NCBI GenBank assembly: GCA_015486235.1
Contig: WFSD01000023.1
Span: 1 to 33,328, forward strand
Length of the DNA stretch: 33,328 nt
Origin: Anaerolineae bacterium
GTDB taxonomy: Bacteria; Chloroflexota; Anaerolineae; S016-19
Direction of reading: 5' to 3'
A program made the translations under genes and the position numbers. Positions within the stretch are counted from its first letter, which is position 1. Each line of letters opens with the position of its first letter. Of this stretch, positions 1-6,293 are shown piece by piece. The notes under the pieces are model-generated. The model worked only from the letters and a program-made list of their open reading frames with translations. It was not told where the DNA came from and ran no database searches.

Positions 1-183
1 GTGCTGTACGGTGTGGAACGTCCGGCCCCTGGGCGCTGGAAGAAAGCGCCGGTGCTGCACGTTTTCGTCAAAGAGCGCAAGCCGGAAAAGCCGCCGGAAG
101 AAACGCTGGACGTGGGCCTGACCGATGCCGAGAGGCGGCGGGACGCGTTCGGGGAACCGATAATTCCGCCCTCGCTGGTATGA
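1..183 (+). CDS. Partial phage-like protein of unknown function (5' end cut by window)
   Basis: An open frame runs from the first base to a TGA at 181-183, 60 residues. A GTG stands at position 1, but the frame may continue upstream, so the start is not known. The product is basic and proline-rich (…KPEKPPEE…, ending EPIIPPSLV) with no domain I recognise. The stop overlaps an ATG at 180 (ATGA), and the next gene is a terminase-small-like HTH protein, so this is probably the tail of a gene in a phage-derived operon. No function is proposed. Confidence 0.45.
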   Translation: MLYGVERPAPGRWKKAPVLHVFVKERKPEKPPEETLDVGLTDAERRRDAFGEPIIPPSLV

Positions 184-194
184 GAGGTGGCAAA

Positions 195-575
195 ATGGCG
201 GAAAAGGTTACTACCAGGCAAAGAATAGCGATTCAAACATACCTTGAGACAGGAAGCGTTGCCTCTGCTGCGAAAGCGGCGGGGGTGACGCGCCAAACGT
301 TTCACAGGTGGCGGAAGCAGGAACGTTTCAAGTGGGCGCTTTCAGAGGCCGAGAAAGAAGCGCTAGAAAGCTTGAGCCGGGCGCTTGTCCGGTTAGGTGA
401 GAAAGCGACAGAGACGCTCGAAGACGCGATGGACGGGGCCGAGAAAGAGAGCACGAAGGTTCGGGCGGCTGATATCGTGCTTTCGAGGCTTTTGCAACTT
501 CGCGAGCTCGTGACGCTCGAAGAGCGGGTGGCCGAGCTTGAGAAGCGCCTGCAGGCGCGGAATCCAGAGGCGTAA
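195..575 (+). CDS. HTH protein of the phage terminase small-subunit (phBC6A51-like) type
   Basis: The 126-residue product from the ATG at 195 opens with a helix-turn-helix (TTRQRIAIQTYLETGSVASA, then AAKAAGVTRQTFHRW), followed by a long charged helical region and a leucine-rich coiled-coil C-terminus (LRELVTLEERVAELEKRL). This order is typical of short phage proteins annotated as phBC6A51-family HTH or terminase small subunits, which bind phage DNA for packaging. I chose ATG 195 over ATG 180 because GAGGTGG at 184-190 gives a spaced ribosome binding site; 180 would be translationally coupled to the previous stop. No large terminase subunit follows, so the packaging role is inferred and the locus may be a remnant. 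Three tandem 13-nt repeats begin at its stop codon and could be its binding sites. Confidence 0.7.
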   Translation: MAEKVTTRQRIAIQTYLETGSVASAAKAAGVTRQTFHRWRKQERFKWALSEAEKEALESLSRALVRLGEKATETLEDAMDGAEKESTKVRAADIVLSRLLQLRELVTLEERVAELEKRLQARNPEA

Positions 576-611
576 CGTCGGATAATAACGTCGTATAATA
601 ACGTCGCACAA
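573..611 (+). repeat. Three tandem 13-nt direct repeats (iteron-like)
   Basis: Units TAACGTCGGATAA (573-585), TAACGTCGTATAA (586-598) and TAACGTCGCACAA (599-611) lie head to tail, starting at the TAA stop of the HTH gene. A fourth, imperfect unit TACGTCGTATAA is at 687-698 and an inverted CGACGTA at 623-629. The second and fourth units contain TATAA-like -10 sequence. This resembles an operator or iteron cluster next to its DNA-binding protein; the function is inferred. Confidence 0.65.
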
Positions 612-730
612 TGACCATTGGGCGACGTAAGAGGCCCGAAAACAGGCCCAAAACGGCCTTTTTGGGGGCCATTATCCGGCCTGAACTACGTCGTATAAAA
701 TTTCTACGAGCGAGAAAGAGGGGTAAAACG

Positions 731-955
731 ATGACAAAACTCAAACGCTATAGCACGCTTACTAAGCGTCTTGAAGTGCTCGAAGACGCACAGCGAGGCA
801 AGGATATTCTCGTTGTCTGGGCCGCCGGTGGGGTGGTGACGCTCCCCGGCGGGCGAGAGGTGCCGGAAGAAGAGTTTGACCGGCAATCCGAGCGGGACGG
901 CGTCAAGGTGGTGAAGCTGGCATGGGGTGAGGGATTTGACACAGAAGACTATTAG
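731..955 (+). CDS. Small hypothetical protein, probable phage cargo
   Basis: A 74-residue acidic-tailed protein starting MTKLKRYSTLTKRLEVLEDA. The ATG at 731 is preceded by GAGAAAGAGGGG at 712-723, a usable purine-rich ribosome binding site; the longer frame from 611 has no such signal and runs through a GGCC-rich hairpin region. The N-terminal 20 residues look helical with heptad-like leucines, and the remainder (GGVVTLPGGREVPEEEF) looks like short strands. I recognise no family. Its position after the terminase-small-like gene and before the tRNA cluster suggests it belongs to the same phage-derived segment. Confidence 0.5.
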   Translation: MTKLKRYSTLTKRLEVLEDAQRGKDILVVWAAGGVVTLPGGREVPEEEFDRQSERDGVKVVKLAWGEGFDTEDY

Positions 956-982
956 GGGGTACAATAGCGCCGAAGACCAACT

Positions 983-1002
983 GACTCGGCAAAAACCGAG
1001 TC
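983..1002. repeat. Hairpin, 7-bp stem
   Basis: GACTCGG (983-989) and CCGAGTC (996-1002) form a perfect 7-bp stem with loop CAAAAA. There is no T-run after it on the plus strand, so a Rho-independent terminator is unlikely. It lies between the last phage-like gene and the tRNA cluster. Confidence 0.6.
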
Positions 1003-1018
1003 CGGGCAATTTACAGCG

Positions 1019-1038
1019 AGCTACTAGGGCTAGTAGCT
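1019..1038. repeat. 20-bp near-perfect palindrome, 9-bp arms
   Basis: AGCTACTAG (1019-1027) and CTAGTAGCT (1030-1038) are exact reverse complements separated by GG. It sits 34 bp before the first tRNA and just upstream of a TACTAT (1053-1058) that could be a -10 box for the tRNA transcript. It could be an operator or a recombination site. No matching second copy is visible in the window. Confidence 0.6.
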
Positions 1039-1072
1039 GGTGATGCCAAAAATACTATATGTTGTGCTTTCT

Positions 1073-1146
1073 GCCGAGGTAGCTCAGCCTGGTAGAGCAC
1101 TTGACTGAAAATCAAGGTGTCCCCAGTTCAAATCTGGGCCTCGGCA
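1073..1146 (+). tRNA. tRNA-Phe (GAA)
   Basis: A cloverleaf of 74 nt: acceptor arm GCCGAGG pairs with CCTCGGC at the 3' end with discriminator A. The anticodon stem CTTGA/TCAAG encloses loop CTGAAAA, giving anticodon GAA. The T-arm has GTTCAAAT. CCA is not encoded. Confidence 0.97.
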
Positions 1147-1155
1147 CTTCTCCGG

Positions 1156-1226
1156 TCGGGGATCGTCTAATGGCAGGACAAGGGACTTTGAATCCCTTTA
1201 TCCAGGTTCGAATCCTGGTCCCCGAG
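1156..1226 (+). tRNA. tRNA-Gln (TTG)
   Basis: Acceptor TCGGGGA (1156-1162) pairs with TCCCCGA (1219-1225), discriminator G. The anticodon stem AGGGA/TCCCT encloses CTTTGAA, so the anticodon is TTG. The T-loop GTTCGAAT is canonical. It lies 9 nt after tRNA-Phe, so both are probably in one transcript. Confidence 0.97.
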
Positions 1227-1263
1227 TCCGGGAGGAATGTTTGGAGAGTGAGGTTTTTTCTAT

Positions 1264-1337
1264 GGTGACCATAGCTCAATTGGCAGAGCATCTGGTTGTG
1301 GCCCAGAAGGTTGTGGGTTCAAGCCCCACTGGTCACC
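1264..1337 (+). tRNA. tRNA-His (GTG)
   Basis: Acceptor GTGACCA (1265-1271) pairs with TGGTCAC (1330-1336). The extra 5' G (1264) opposite discriminator C (1337) is the histidine identity pair, and here it is encoded in the gene. The anticodon stem TCTGG/CCAGA encloses TTGTGGC, anticodon GTG. It is the third tRNA of the cluster. Confidence 0.97.
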
Positions 1338-1403
1338 CTATTGCCTTCAGGCCTGGATTCCTTGCAAGGGGACGGGCTTCTTTCTTCATAGTGTGAGGGC
1401 CGT

Positions 1404-1913
1404 ATGAACAGCAGCGTCCTTCTCCTCAATGCAAGTTATGAGCCTCTGAGAGTGGTTTCTATCCGCAAAGCGGTTATCCTTCTCCTGAAAGAAAAGGCAG
1501 AAGTGGTGGAGGCTGCTGAGTCGGTCCTCCATTCTGGAAGCATGACTATACCACGCCCTCTCGTGATCAGGCTGGTTTACTACGTGCATATTCCTCATGG
1601 GCTGCACCTTCCTCTGACGAGGAGGACTGTACTGGCGCGCGATGGCTATACCTGCCAGTACTGTGGGGGACATTTCTCCAGAGAGGAATTAACCCTCGAC
1701 CATGTGATACCCAAGAGCCGCGGCGGTAAGACGGAGTGGACCAATGTGGTCACGGCGTGTAAGAAATGTAACCAGCGTAAGGGGAACAGAACGCCAAGAG
1801 AGGCCGGGATGACCCTTCTGAGAAAGCCTTTCGAACCAAAGTACATAGCTTTGGTGCTCCTGAGAGAAAGCAGGCCTCATCAGGTATGGGAGAAATACCT
1901 GAGGCATTGGTAG
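1404..1913 (+). CDS. HNH endonuclease family protein
   Basis: A 169-residue protein with an N-terminal region (MNSSVLLLNASYEPLRVVSI) typical of a widespread class of small chromosomal HNH proteins, followed by an HNH module. Two zinc-binding Cys pairs are visible (C84-x2-C87 and C119-x2-C122), the general base is in LDHVIPKSRGG (H100), and the metal-binding Asn/Lys stretch is TNVVTACKKCNQRKGN. The family cleaves DNA by a beta-beta-alpha metal mechanism, but the cellular role of this standalone class is not established. GTGAGGG just before the ATG serves as ribosome binding site. It is monocistronic in appearance, 66 nt after tRNA-His. No restriction-modification partner adjoins it. Confidence 0.9.
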   Translation: MNSSVLLLNASYEPLRVVSIRKAVILLLKEKAEVVEAAESVLHSGSMTIPRPLVIRLVYYVHIPHGLHLPLTRRTVLARDGYTCQYCGGHFSREELTLDHVIPKSRGGKTEWTNVVTACKKCNQRKGNRTPREAGMTLLRKPFEPKYIALVLLRESRPHQVWEKYLRHW

Positions 1914-2028
1914 AAAGCTGATATAGTGCATTTCCGCAGGCCGGCTGTAAATTTGTGTTCCCGAAAGCACTCTCGGCGTTGAGATACGTGTATCCCGCGG
2001 GTGGTGGTTGCATTTTGGGGGTGTAGAG

Positions 2029-2868
2029 ATGTTCGAGCAGATTCTCGTTCCGGTTGATGGTTCGGATGATAGTTGGGCAGCACTGCAACAGGCTATTTGG
2101 GTAACCGGCCCCGATGCCGTGCTCCACGGTCTGTATGTGGTGGATGTCCGCTTGCTGGAGGGGCCGATAGCGCCTGCGCTGGCGTATGGCATAGGTCTGC
2201 CGTATGGAGATCCCAGCAGTATGCGCCTCACGATCGATCTTACAAAACGGCTGGAAGAGCGGGGACAGCAGGTACTGGATGAATTTTCTCGACGCTGTAA
2301 GGAGGCAGAACGCCATTGCAAGACGGAATTGGTGGAAGGTGTGATCAGCAAAAGCATTTGCGATGTGGCTGGCGACAAGGATTTGATCATAATGGGCAAG
2401 CGGGGCGAGGGCGCTCCCTGGGCTACAGTGCTCCTTGGTTCTACGTTCGAAGCGGTGATCAGGGCAGCGTCTGTGCCAGTGCTGGGTGTTCCGTCAATGC
2501 CTCGCGTGATCCGGCGGATCATGGTGGCCTACGACGGCAGCGATAAATCCAATGACGCTCTGACGATCGGCGGCGCATTCGCAGAAGCTTTGGGGGCCTC
2601 ACTCATGGTTATGACAGTGGCAGGGGGGGACGAAGCGCAGGAACGTCTCTCCGCGGCCCGCGATAAGCTGCCGGAAGGGGTCGAGGTTTCTTTCGTCAGC
2701 GCTGAGGGGCATACGGCAAGCGCCATCGTCGAGATGGCAGAAAGAGAGAAAATCGACTTGATCTCTATCGGCGCTTACAGCTATGGCAAGTTTCTGTCGT
2801 TTCTTTTCGGCAGCACCGTGGATCAGGTGGTGCGGAAAGCATCGTGCCCGGTGTTGGTCTGCCGATGA
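2029..2868 (+). CDS. Tandem universal stress protein (UspA) domain protein
   Basis: The 279-residue product has two UspA repeats, about residues 1-142 and 147-279. Each begins with a short strand and an Asp loop (ILVPVDGSDDS; IMVAYDGSDKS). Each ends with a nucleotide-binding loop of the G-2x-G-9x-G-S/T kind (GKRGEGAPWATVLLGST; GAYSYGKFLSFLFGST), so both halves look able to bind ATP. UspA proteins are cytosolic and act in stress survival. The start at ATG 2029 follows a G-rich stretch (GGGGGTG at 2017-2023) at normal spacing and fits the family N-terminus; the in-frame GTG/TTG region further upstream adds residues not found in the family. Its stop codon overlaps the start of the next gene (ATGA). 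Confidence 0.93.
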   Translation: MFEQILVPVDGSDDSWAALQQAIWVTGPDAVLHGLYVVDVRLLEGPIAPALAYGIGLPYGDPSSMRLTIDLTKRLEERGQQVLDEFSRRCKEAERHCKTELVEGVISKSICDVAGDKDLIIMGKRGEGAPWATVLLGSTFEAVIRAASVPVLGVPSMPRVIRRIMVAYDGSDKSNDALTIGGAFAEALGASLMVMTVAGGDEAQERLSAARDKLPEGVEVSFVSAEGHTASAIVEMAEREKIDLISIGAYSYGKFLSFLFGSTVDQVVRKASCPVLVCR

Positions 2869-3608
2869 TGGGCTTCCTGAAGCTATCGCTTGCAAAGTCT
2901 CTGTCGAAAAAATTTGTCTGGTTTCTGTTCTTGCTTCCGGCGTTAGCGTGCGGGCAACTTGTGCCAACCCCTACCCCGCCGCCACGCACGCCTACCCCGA
3001 CCCTACCTCCTACTCCTACGCTTCCGGCCGCTCCTATCTGGACGCCCACGGCAACGCCAGTACCACCTACACCAACGGCAGCGCCTACCCCAACCGCGTC
3101 TATTTGTGCAGGAAGCCAGGCCAGAGTGGCACTCTCTCAGATGCTTAACGTCAGAGAAAAGCCGGATGTAGACTCCCGCAGGATAGGGAAGCTGCCGCCC
3201 CGGGCTTGCGTCAAAGTCCTTGAAGGCCCCAGGGAGAGCAAAGGCTACACGTGGTGGAAAGTGGACGATCGCTTCGGACTTGTGGGATGGGTCGTGGAAG
3301 GAACCTCGGACGAGCGCTGGCTTATTCCTTGCGGCTTCCCAGGACCTACCCCGCGCCCCAGGACTGTCCGAGTCGGCCATTGGGCTGTCGTGGATACCAA
3401 AGGCGCCGAATGGCTCACCATGCGGTCCAGTCCAAGCAGAAAAGCGATGATCATGGCGAAACATCCGCCTGGGGACAGGCTCAGGATACTGGATGGGCCG
3501 ATCTGGCGTGAAGGCTACATCTGGTGGCTGAGTGAGGACAACCGTCATCGCGTCGGTTGGATCACATCGGGCGATGGCTCGGATACGTGGCTGTACGGCG
3601 AAGATTGA
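2865..3608 (+). CDS. Lipoprotein with Pro/Thr linker and two SH3-like domains
   Basis: A 247-residue exported protein. A hydrophobic signal (FVWFLFLLPALAC) ends in a lipobox-like ALAC with the Cys at residue 29, so lipid anchoring is likely though the -3 residue is not ideal. A Pro/Thr/Ala-rich spacer follows (about 33-82). Then come two bacterial SH3-like repeats (about 86-150 and 165-247), each with the LNVREKPDVDSRRIGKLPP or LTMRSSPSRKAMIMAKHPPG type opening and a WWKVDD/WWLSED core. Bacterial SH3 domains usually bind peptidoglycan or other cell-surface ligands. ATG 2865 overlaps the UspA stop by 4 nt, indicating translational coupling; 2868 is an alternative Met. Confidence 0.85.
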   Translation: MMGFLKLSLAKSLSKKFVWFLFLLPALACGQLVPTPTPPPRTPTPTLPPTPTLPAAPIWTPTATPVPPTPTAAPTPTASICAGSQARVALSQMLNVREKPDVDSRRIGKLPPRACVKVLEGPRESKGYTWWKVDDRFGLVGWVVEGTSDERWLIPCGFPGPTPRPRTVRVGHWAVVDTKGAEWLTMRSSPSRKAMIMAKHPPGDRLRILDGPIWREGYIWWLSEDNRHRVGWITSGDGSDTWLYGED

Positions 3609-3699
3609 TGCAGGCGCTTTTGCATCTCTGAGGCTACCCCGAAGGAACCTCACCTCCTGAGCGCAATCTTGGACAATGCGTAGTTCTTCCTCTCCTCAA

Positions 3700-3728
3700 T
3701 TCTCAAAGAGGCAATTCTCTGGTATACT
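3700..3728 (+). promoter_or_regulatory. Candidate promoter for the ccmE-nadK-queF unit
   Basis: TTCTCA (3700-3705), 17-bp spacer, TATACT (3723-3728). The -10 matches 5 of 6 consensus bases and the -35 4 of 6. It precedes the CcmE-like gene by about 120 nt in a gene-free stretch. Confidence 0.35.
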
Positions 3729-3851
3729 TGCCTGGAATCCAGGCCTTGGCGGATCTGCGTGCACCTCAGGTGCGTGCTTTGTGGTGAAGTACCGATAATC
3801 CGTCGCCCTGTGGGGAGCCGGAATTTGGTAAAGATACAGGGGTAGATTTTT

Positions 3852-4313
3852 ATGGGAGATCGAGCACACGGTGATGCCTTCACGATACCAGAAATAAAAG
3901 AAGAGGGCGGCTCACGCCGGTGGAAATTTCTCATCGGCGGCCTGATGATCGTCGCTCTTGCAGTGTTCTTGGTGGTGAATGCTTTGGGGTCGTCAGGATC
4001 GTATTACCTGACGGTGAGCGAGCTGAAAAGCAGGGCTCCCACGCTCCAGCACCGTAACGTGCGTGTGGCTGGCAAAGTCATAGGCAACACTATCCGGTGG
4101 GATGCAGCTGACCTGGACCTGAGTTTTACCATCCAGGATGCTACAGGGAAACTCCTGGTACGCTACCATGGGCCTCGTCCGGATAATCTCAAAGATGGCG
4201 CCGATGCTGTGGTCGAGGGAAGGCTTGGCGACGACGGCATTTTCGTGGCAAATAACCTGTTGCTGAAATGTCCTTCTCGGTACGAATCGGAGTTGCAAAA
4301 ACAGAATGAGTGA
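3852..4313 (+). CDS. ccmE: CcmE-like cytochrome c maturation heme chaperone, Cys (CxxxY) variant
   Basis: A 153-residue protein: a short cytosolic N-terminus, one membrane anchor (about residues 24-46, FLIGGLMIVALAVFLVVNAL) and an OB-fold periplasmic/extracytoplasmic domain (YYLTVSEL…VRVAGKVIG…LLVRYHG…PDNLKDGADAVVEGRL…GIFVANNLLLKCPSRY). The order and the terminal DGxFxAxxxLxKC pattern match CcmE. In classical CcmE the heme is held covalently by a His in HxxxY. Here that position is C140 with Y144, the CxxxY form known from some archaea and Desulfovibrio-type bacteria. The start ATG follows AGGGGTAG. The 3' end overlaps nadK by 8 nt. No other system I ccm gene is in the window, but ResB- and CcsA-like genes follow downstream. 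Confidence 0.8.
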   Translation: MGDRAHGDAFTIPEIKEEGGSRRWKFLIGGLMIVALAVFLVVNALGSSGSYYLTVSELKSRAPTLQHRNVRVAGKVIGNTIRWDAADLDLSFTIQDATGKLLVRYHGPRPDNLKDGADAVVEGRLGDDGIFVANNLLLKCPSRYESELQKQNE

Positions 4314-5157
4314 GAAACAGCGGATGCATCACGTGGGTATACTACACCATCCGCGGAAGCCTGAGTCGTTGCGTCTTGCGGCCGATATAGCGGCATTTCT
4401 GGAGGAACGAGGGGTCAGAGCCTGGCTTGGATCCGCATGGGACGAACCCTCGGTGTTGGCGGAAATAGCTGAGCTCGACTTGCTCATCTCCCTGGGAGGG
4501 GATGGCACCATTCTGCGAGCTGCCAGGATGGCTGCTCCCCATGGGGTTCCCATCGTGGGTGTGCGTATGGGGCGCATAGGCTTCCTCGCGGAAATAGACC
4601 CTGCTGATTGGGAATCGCCTCTTAGGAAGCTTATGGTGGGCGATTACTGGATGGAAAGCCGGATGATGCTCCAGACATACTTTCTCCACGATGGGGAGCG
4701 GAGTGAGCACACCTACGAAGCGCTGAATGACGTGGTGGTGAGCCGGGGAAGCCTGGCGCGCATAGTCCGGATACATGCTTACCTGGACGACGCCTACCTG
4801 ACCACCTATGCCGCCGACGGCCTGATCGTATCCACGGCAACCGGTTCCACAGGGTACTCCCTCGCGGTCGGCGGGCCGATACTGCCGCCGGAGCTCAAGA
4901 ATATTCTGCTCGTCCCGATCGCCGCTCATCTGAGCCTCAATCGGGCTGTCGTGCTCTCTCAGGGAACCCTGGTAAGGATGCAGGTGTTCAGCGACCACCA
5001 GATAATCCTGACCGTGGACGGACAGTTCGAGGTAGAGCTCCGTAGCGGTGATGAGGTGGTTGTAGGGGTTAGCCCCAACACGGCTAAGTTCCTGCGGGTG
5101 CAGAGACAGGATTATTTCTATCGGAACCTTATGGGGCGCCTGCGCTGGCAGGTGTGA
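4306..5157 (+). CDS. nadK: NAD kinase
   Basis: The 283-residue protein matches the ATP-NAD kinase family in length and motifs. GGDGT is at 64-68 (LLISLGGDGTILRAAR). The NAD-binding NDVVVSRGSLAR follows near the middle, and then the second signature ADGLIVSTATGSTGYSLAVGG. The enzyme phosphorylates NAD to NADP in the cytosol. It overlaps the ccmE-like gene by 8 nt. ATG 4324 is an alternative start giving MHHVGILHHP, which aligns well with family N-termini, while ATG 4306 keeps the coupling. QueF, which consumes NADPH, is two genes downstream. Confidence 0.95.
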   Translation: MSEKQRMHHVGILHHPRKPESLRLAADIAAFLEERGVRAWLGSAWDEPSVLAEIAELDLLISLGGDGTILRAARMAAPHGVPIVGVRMGRIGFLAEIDPADWESPLRKLMVGDYWMESRMMLQTYFLHDGERSEHTYEALNDVVVSRGSLARIVRIHAYLDDAYLTTYAADGLIVSTATGSTGYSLAVGGPILPPELKNILLVPIAAHLSLNRAVVLSQGTLVRMQVFSDHQIILTVDGQFEVELRSGDEVVVGVSPNTAKFLRVQRQDYFYRNLMGRLRWQV

Positions 5158-5344
5158 AATCAGAAAGTGATGTCCTGTCCTTCCATGACACAGCACCAGT
5201 CATCCCGAGTGCTGGCGGAATTGGCAAACCAGCGGGGCGTCACGCTTTCTATGAAAGCTCTTCTCGGCGGGATGGCGTTCGGATTGTAGCGGTTCGTCTG
5301 ACGGCTTCTACGCCTTGGAGTGCGAAATCTGTAGTATATCTTTA

Positions 5345-5893
5345 ATGGGTAGGGAGATGTTACAGGTCGTTCTGTACATATTGCTGATTGTGGCGGCGGA
5401 CGTAGCAGCCGCCCGCTGGATAGTGCCGCTCCCGCTTGGATTGGCGGTGCCTGCGGGCGTGTTTTTCTTCTCGCCAATCTTCACACTGAGGGATAGCCTG
5501 CACGACCAGTATGGATGGAAGCGGGTTACGGGTTTTGTGTTCCTGAGTGCTGGGGTCTCGGCAACTATTGCTGTGCTCTCCGGAAACTCGCTTTTGGGAA
5601 GGGTTACGGCCGCCGGACTTGTGGCATACCTGGTGAGTGAGAACAGCGACACGCTGATCTATCAATTACTCCACAGGCACAGCTTCATGCGGAAGGTTCT
5701 GGCGAGCAATGCTGTGTCGACCCTTCTGGACAGCGGGATATTCATCACCATGGCATTCGGCCCGCTGTGGACGCTTATATTGGGGCAGTACATTGTCAAG
5801 ATGATACTTGCATGGTTGACGGGAGTGTATCTAAATGCAAGAAGAGAAAGAATCGATAGAAGGCTTGACCCTGCTGGGGCAGGGGGCAACTGA
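5345..5893 (+). CDS. VUT (YhhQ) family queuosine-precursor transporter
   Basis: About 182 residues, mostly membrane-embedded, with roughly five to six hydrophobic helices (MLQVVLYILLIVAADVAAAR, IVPLPLGLAVPAGVFFFSPI, FVFLSAGVSATIAVL, VTAAGLVAYLVSENSDTLIY, ILGQYIVKMILAWLTGVYL). The FFFSPIFTLRDSLHDQYG segment and the acidic SENSDTLIYQ segment fit the VUT/YhhQ family, which imports preQ0 or preQ1. The adjacent queF strongly supports this. The start is uncertain: ATG 5345 lacks a clear ribosome binding site, ATG 5357 has purines directly against it, and a TTG at 5315 is possible. The 3' end overlaps queF by 59 nt. The 190 nt before it contain a 6-bp hairpin (CAGCAC…GTGCTG, about 5190-5215), but I cannot see a preQ1 aptamer. 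Confidence 0.82.
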   Translation: MGREMLQVVLYILLIVAADVAAARWIVPLPLGLAVPAGVFFFSPIFTLRDSLHDQYGWKRVTGFVFLSAGVSATIAVLSGNSLLGRVTAAGLVAYLVSENSDTLIYQLLHRHSFMRKVLASNAVSTLLDSGIFITMAFGPLWTLILGQYIVKMILAWLTGVYLNARRERIDRRLDPAGAGGN

Positions 5894-6281
5894 GCCAAAA
5901 CCTTACCTCGAAGCGTTCCCGAACCGTTACCCTGGGCGTCCGTACCTGGTAGTTCTGCACACTGACGAGTTCACGGCTGTTTGTCCCGTGACAGGGCAGC
6001 CAGACTTTGCAAAGATCACAATTCGCTACATCCCCGCGGAGAAAGTGGTGGAGAGCAAGTCTCTGAAGCTTTACCTCTGGTCTTTTCGGGACAAAGGTAT
6101 TTTCCACGAGCACGCGGTCAACCAGGTACTGGATGAGCTCTGGAGGGTGTGCGAACCCCTGTGGGCACAGGTAATCGGGCGGTTCAATGTAAGAGGTGGC
6201 ATAGGTATCGTGGTCACGGCGGAGAAAGGTGATCACGGGCTGGCAAAGCGGTTGTTGGAGACTTTTCCAGAATCGGAGTAG
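5835..6281 (+). CDS. queF: NADPH-dependent preQ0 reductase (7-cyano-7-deazaguanine reductase)
   Basis: The 148-residue product is the short, unimodular form of QueF. The nucleophilic Cys is C50 in EFTAVCPVTGQPDFA, with the following Asp (D57). The family QueF motif ESKSLKLYLWSFRD lies at about 82-95, then FHEHAVNQ. The enzyme reduces the nitrile preQ0 to the amine preQ1 in queuosine biosynthesis and consumes two NADPH. Only a transporter and this enzyme are visible here, so the organism may take up preQ0 or encode queCDE elsewhere. The start overlaps the transporter by 59 nt; GGGAG lies 9 nt upstream of the ATG. The next gene begins 12 nt after the stop. Confidence 0.95.
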   Translation: MQEEKESIEGLTLLGQGATEPKPYLEAFPNRYPGRPYLVVLHTDEFTAVCPVTGQPDFAKITIRYIPAEKVVESKSLKLYLWSFRDKGIFHEHAVNQVLDELWRVCEPLWAQVIGRFNVRGGIGIVVTAEKGDHGLAKRLLETFPESE

Positions 6282-6293
6282 TGGGGGAGATTC

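Noticed and set aside
573-611. CRISPR-like array
   Set aside because: The units are 13 nt and directly abutting, without spacers, and no cas gene is present.
1073-1146. Prophage attachment site in tRNA-Phe
   Set aside because: No direct repeat of the tRNA 3' end was found elsewhere in the window and no integrase is present; the other end would lie outside.
5158-5344. preQ1 riboswitch before the queuosine transporter
   Set aside because: No compact H-type pseudoknot with the known preQ1-I core could be traced; only a weak 6-bp hairpin is seen. A covariance scan would be needed.
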